Of a stretch of DNA of 11,240 bases, positions 7,984 through 11,240 are shown piece after piece; position 1 is the stretch's first letter; the number at the start of each line of letters is the position of its first letter. Where the stretch lies: contig JAMDCG010000097.1 in assembly GCA_023489425.1 (NCBI GenBank), forward strand, positions 1 through 11,240, given 5' to 3'. Source of the stretch: Thermoplasmatota archaeon. Lineage in GTDB: Archaea > Thermoplasmatota > Thermoplasmata > Thermoplasmatales > Thermoplasmataceae. The position numbers and the translations under genes are program-made. The notes beneath the pieces are model-generated. The model was not told where the DNA came from, did no database searches, and was given only the letters and a program-made list of their open reading frames with translations.

Positions 7984-7989
7984 TCACCT
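7984..7989 (-). promoter_or_regulatory. Shine-Dalgarno of the DppC-like permease gene
   Basis: The minus strand reads AGGTGA, 6 bases from the ATG at 7977, in the 23-base gap after the DppB-like gene. It supports this start and places the gene in the same operon. Confidence 0.7.
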
Positions 7990-8000
7990 AAACATAATTA

Positions 8001-8993
8001 TCATACTTTAATTCTTGGATCGAGCCATGCGTGTATATAGTCAATCAGCGAGTATGCTACTATGGTTAAAAGAGAGATGATGAAAGTGGAGGCTTCGCTG
8101 AGAGGGTAATCTTCATTCAAAACAGCATGATAAAGTAATGGACCCATGCCTGGCCAGTTAAAAATAATAGCAACGATTAAGGACCCACTAATTAAAAATG
8201 ATAGCTGTAAGGCCAACCTTGTTGTAACTGGTATAACAGCAATTCTAGCAGCATGTTTTCTTAATATGGATTTTTCAGGAACTCCTTTCGCCCTCGCAGT
8301 TGTTATATGATCTTCTCCCAGAGTAGAAACCATCGCTGCCCTCATTGTAATCATATGGCCCATTGATTCTATGATCAATAATGTACTAAATGGGAGAGCG
8401 ATATGATACAACAATATCGGAAAAGTGCTAAGCGATGGGTGTGTGATGTATGTAAGTGGAACACTTGATTTCAGAGGTAGTACGCTCGAATATACTGCTA
8501 GATAAAGAAACAATATGACCCCAAGAATGAAATATGGAATTGAATTTAATATCAAGCTAGTTGTCAACAACACTCCCTCTTTTTTCCCCCCTCTCATTTT
8601 TGATACTACTATTCCAAGAGGTATCCCTATTGCAAAAGATAGAAGAGCCGATGAAACTATGAGAACTAATGTGTAGGGCAGGGCATTTGCAATTTCGTTA
8701 TATACATATTGACCAGGGGAATTAAAATCCTTTCCCCAATGAAATGTAAACATTTGATAAAGATAAGTTTCGAAATCCACAAGTGAAAACTTGCCATCCT
8801 GTAAACCAAGAGTACTTAATATTGCTTCCTTCTGCTTTGTAGATAGAGGTGTCCCAGTCTTATTTGCTGATTTTAGAAGTAGTAAACCAGGGTTTCCTGG
8901 CATAAGTCTGAAGACTACAAATATTATAAGAGTCATTATAACTACAAGAGCGAATGCCTGTATGATTTTTCTAGTTAATAGATAAATATTCAT
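8001..8993 (-). CDS. DppB-like peptide ABC importer permease
   Basis: The 330-residue protein is of normal length for a DppB/OppB permease, the membrane subunit that forms the peptide channel with the DppC-like partner. Membrane segments lie at about 10-30, 104-132, 141-168, 190-212, 258-280 and 303-322. Family landmarks are FRLMPGNPG after the first helix (28-36), HWGKDF (85-90), and the EAA loop at 227-256 (EDHITTARAKGV, then KHAARIAVIPV), which docks on the ATPase. NWPGMGPLLYHAV with EDYP (279-297) and the closing LDPRIKV are also typical. The start ATG at 8993 is preceded by GGGGG with 6 bases spacing, which can pair with the 16S tail with one G-U wobble. It is the first gene after the binding protein and probably the first of the tightly packed permease-ATPase set. 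Nothing in it is truncated or odd. Confidence 0.96.
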   Translation of the reverse strand: MNIYLLTRKIIQAFALVVIMTLIIFVVFRLMPGNPGLLLLKSANKTGTPLSTKQKEAILSTLGLQDGKFSLVDFETYLYQMFTFHWGKDFNSPGQYVYNEIANALPYTLVLIVSSALLSFAIGIPLGIVVSKMRGGKKEGVLLTTSLILNSIPYFILGVILFLYLAVYSSVLPLKSSVPLTYITHPSLSTFPILLYHIALPFSTLLIIESMGHMITMRAAMVSTLGEDHITTARAKGVPEKSILRKHAARIAVIPVTTRLALQLSFLISGSLIVAIIFNWPGMGPLLYHAVLNEDYPLSEASTFIISLLTIVAYSLIDYIHAWLDPRIKV

Positions 8994-9017
8994 TTATTTC
9001 CCCCATTAAGCCTGTAT

Positions 9018-9026
9018 AAAAAAAAA
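9018..9026 (-). terminator. T9 tract between binding-protein and permease genes
   Basis: The minus strand carries nine consecutive T about 25 bases after the stop of the binding-protein gene, in a 58-base AT-rich gap. U-rich runs terminate archaeal transcription without a hairpin, so partial termination here would give more binding protein than permease. No stable stem-loop is visible. Strength and read-through cannot be judged from sequence. Confidence 0.5.
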
Positions 9027-9036
9027 GATATTTAAA
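9027..9036 (-). promoter_or_regulatory. Candidate TATA box for the permease-ATPase operon
   Basis: The minus strand reads TTTAAATATC. A start about 26 bases downstream would fall near 9005-9006, giving a leader of about 12 bases that keeps the GGGGG ribosome-binding site (9000-9004) of the DppB-like gene. AT-richness makes chance matches easy, so this is a suggestion that the permease genes can be transcribed apart from the binding protein. Confidence 0.4.
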
Positions 9037-9051
9037 AATTTATTTTAAAAA

Positions 9052-11240
9052 TTAAGATTTTATCTTTGGTTTTCTCATTACCACAAAAGCGGCCCCAGCT
9101 ACCACACCAACAGCAACCACTACACCAGCTACGATGTAGTCTGTTGTGTAATTCGCTGTAGTTACTGCAGTTACCGGTTTATTTGGCATGAGTGTTAGTT
9201 CTACTGTTGCGTTACCAGATCCAACCGTGGTCGATCCTGGAATTTCGGCTATACCAGTTATATTTACGTCCTCTGAACTAACGTGAACCACCGCTCCAGT
9301 GCTATTTGTGGTAACAAGGAGAGTATTCAAATCCTTCACTTCATATTCGAATTGTGCCACACCATTAGAATTTGTAGTTAGATTTGTTGAAGTTATGTTG
9401 AATATACCCCCGTATGTTGCCGCTATTCCAACCAGCACTGTTGCCCCTGAAACAGGCGTTGTTCCATTTGTCACAGTAAATGAGATTGTGGATGTTTCAT
9501 TATCGTATTGAGTTGTCCCAGAGCTTACGGTTGCCTTTACTGTAAGATGGTAGGGGTATTTGACTGTAGATGTTTTTGTGTGCTCTAATGAGAAGAACTG
9601 CCAATACCAATATAGATACACTGCATCGGGATTGGTATGAGAGTAGTTGGTGAAACCGTTTGTTTGTTCTGGTATAAGATCAACGAAGTATCCAAAGTTA
9701 ACCATTGTTGCCTGTTGTATCATCAAACTCTGAAGTTGTTTAACTTCCTTTGTTGTGCTTGAAAGTGAGTTTGAGTTGACTATTTTTGCTGTTATGTTGT
9801 TGAACAGATCCTGAACTTGCGTACCATTTAGTGTCTTTCCGTTAAATACCATACTTGAAAATGGACCTACATAACTGTCAGTTGGTATGCCATATTTTGG
9901 ATTAAGCGAATCACGACAATCAAGAGCTGGATCTCCTATCGGAGTGCTTATTCCTAGATCACCTATTTGGTATAGGTTACTGTTGGATGATATTGTTCCG
10001 TCAATGTTTGATATGAGTGTTGTAAAAGCTTCTTCCTTTAAGTTTACTGTTATACCAAGTTCGTTCCAGTATTTTTCTGTGGCATCAATGCCTTCTATGT
10101 TATCAGGTGCAACAGAACCAACAGTGGTCTGTATTGTCAATTTTACTGGTTTCCCATAATATTCTAGAGTTCCTGATACATTAACCATTCCAGGTATGCT
10201 TTTTATGAGACTTTTTGCCTTTGCCATATTTAGAGTGTATTCTGGTGCCGATGAATTGTAGTATAAAGTATTCTCTGGATTCACTGGATCGGATGATAGA
10301 ATTGCATAACCATCGCTAATTGCGCTTGCTATGTATGCAGTTGGTGTTGCATAGTTGAGTGCTTGTCTGAATGCGGTTACGTTCATAGGTGCTACTCTTG
10401 TGTTTAACCTTAGGTAACCATATGCACTTGATGTTTTATGATATATATACGAGCCAGGTGTGGACTGAATCTGTGGCAGGAAGTTTGGAGTTGGAGCCAA
10501 GGAAGTTGTGTCAATTTGACCTTTTTGATATGCAGCTATCATTGAGGACTCTGAGCTATAGAATGGTTCATCTATTTCGTATATCTTAGGAGTGTACTGT
10601 CTGAGTCCACTTGTCTTGTTTGCATACTGTACAAAGTAGTGTGGGTTTACATACATAGTTTCAACGTGACTTGGTATTATAGCCCCCTGCGGCATACCGT
10701 AACTGTTCTGTACCATGAATGGGCCAGTTCCTACTGATCCTGGCGATCTTCCAGTTGCCGTATTCCATCCCATGTTCCAGTCATACCATCCATTTCCTGA
10801 GGATATTCCTGGTGTGTAGTTATAAAGACCGTCAACAGATGTGAAGTCGTGTTTTATCCATATGTGATATGGTAGTACATTATTCTCAAAGTCAGCTGAG
10901 AATAACAGTAGAGTTGGCTTTGAAACATACACTTTAACACTTAGATTTCCATCTGGTACAACACTTACAACATTTGGCCAGTCACCACAGGATTGTTGCA
11001 TTCTAAAGGATTGAACTACGTCACCTGACTGCAGATAGTATTTCTTCATTGTTGTATTTTTATAGGATTTAAAAACGTGTGTTGTCATGTTTCCATTAAA
11101 GTAGTAATGAAGCACGTTTGAGAAGGTGTATGTTTGTGAGGCATTTGCTGGAGTCCAGTCAGTCCACTGAACATATGGTCTTAGGTGTATTGTATATACA
11201 TATGAGTAATTTTCAGTTTTGTTTGTCAATAAATCGTAAG
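9052..11240 (-). CDS. Peptide-type extracellular solute-binding protein (SBP family 5), C-terminally anchored; N-terminus missing
   Basis: The frame is open through the right edge, so signal peptide and true start lie outside; a TTG at 11229 is internal, preceded in frame by Tyr-Asp-Leu. Counting from that TTG as residue 1, residues 1-550 match a family 5 peptide-binding protein: TIHLRPYVQWTDW near the start, VGTGPFMV (166-173), and AFRQALNYATP (286-296). This subunit captures peptides and hands them to the permeases. Residues about 560-660 look like an Ig-like (Big_1-type) domain, with TVTNGTTPVSGATVLVGIA and TTNSNGVAQFEYE. Residues 697-717 are one hydrophobic helix followed by RKPKIKS, so the protein is anchored by its C-terminus with the binding domain outside, as in several archaeal binding proteins without lipobox. 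Many N-x-S/T sequons are present. It precedes the permease genes but is separated by a T9 tract. The substrate class is inferred from family and partners. Confidence 0.93.
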   Translation of the reverse strand, partial: YDLLTNKTENYSYVYTIHLRPYVQWTDWTPANASQTYTFSNVLHYYFNGNMTTHVFKSYKNTTMKKYYLQSGDVVQSFRMQQSCGDWPNVVSVVPDGNLSVKVYVSKPTLLLFSADFENNVLPYHIWIKHDFTSVDGLYNYTPGISSGNGWYDWNMGWNTATGRSPGSVGTGPFMVQNSYGMPQGAIIPSHVETMYVNPHYFVQYANKTSGLRQYTPKIYEIDEPFYSSESSMIAAYQKGQIDTTSLAPTPNFLPQIQSTPGSYIYHKTSSAYGYLRLNTRVAPMNVTAFRQALNYATPTAYIASAISDGYAILSSDPVNPENTLYYNSSAPEYTLNMAKAKSLIKSIPGMVNVSGTLEYYGKPVKLTIQTTVGSVAPDNIEGIDATEKYWNELGITVNLKEEAFTTLISNIDGTISSNSNLYQIGDLGISTPIGDPALDCRDSLNPKYGIPTDSYVGPFSSMVFNGKTLNGTQVQDLFNNITAKIVNSNSLSSTTKEVKQLQSLMIQQATMVNFGYFVDLIPEQTNGFTNYSHTNPDAVYLYWYWQFFSLEHTKTSTVKYPYHLTVKATVSSGTTQYDNETSTISFTVTNGTTPVSGATVLVGIAATYGGIFNITSTNLTTNSNGVAQFEYEVKDLNTLLVTTNSTGAVVHVSSEDVNITGIAEIPGSTTVGSGNATVELTLMPNKPVTAVTTANYTTDYIVAGVVVAVGVVAGAAFVVMRKPKIKS

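Noticed and set aside
11227..11229. TTG as the start of the binding-protein gene
   Set aside because: The frame stays open to the window edge (in-frame Tyr-Asp-Leu precedes it), there is no signal peptide after it, and the family domain is already under way; it is an internal Leu codon.

Overview
The window reads as AT-rich archaeal DNA, most probably from an acidophilic member of the Thermoplasmata. This is inferred from protein families and surface-protein style, not from a marker gene. The binding protein is held by a C-terminal membrane helix rather than a bacterial lipobox. Exported domains are rich in Ser/Thr/Asn/Tyr, poor in charge and packed with N-x-S/T sequons. Shine-Dalgarno sequences match an archaeal 16S tail. 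A candidate TATA box sits at leaderless spacing upstream of the acylase gene.

All supported genes lie on the minus strand, so the window is read from its right end to its left. From 11240 to 2814 there is an oligopeptide/dipeptide (Opp/Dpp-type) ABC importer locus. It comprises a substrate-binding protein (cut by the right edge), a DppB-like permease, a DppC-like permease carrying a very large extracytoplasmic beta-propeller-like insertion, one polypeptide holding both ATPase domains (DppD-DppF fusion), and a small three-helix membrane protein. The genes from DppB to the small protein are packed with gaps of 1 to 23 bases and good ribosome-binding sites. The binding-protein gene is set apart by a T9 tract and a TATA-like box, which would allow it to be expressed at a different level.

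From 2736 to 235 there is a membrane-anchored penicillin-acylase-family Ntn hydrolase with its own candidate promoter. Its end overlaps by 11 bases a further membrane-protein gene that runs off the left edge and has a perfect Shine-Dalgarno sequence.

A plausible reading is a scavenging locus: the surface acylase cleaves amide-linked compounds outside the cell, and the importer takes up peptides or related products. The least ordinary element is the propeller-permease architecture. There are no RNA genes, mobile elements, CRISPR arrays or gene-free stretches above 300 bases; the only noteworthy intergenic gaps are 2737-2813 and 8994-9051.
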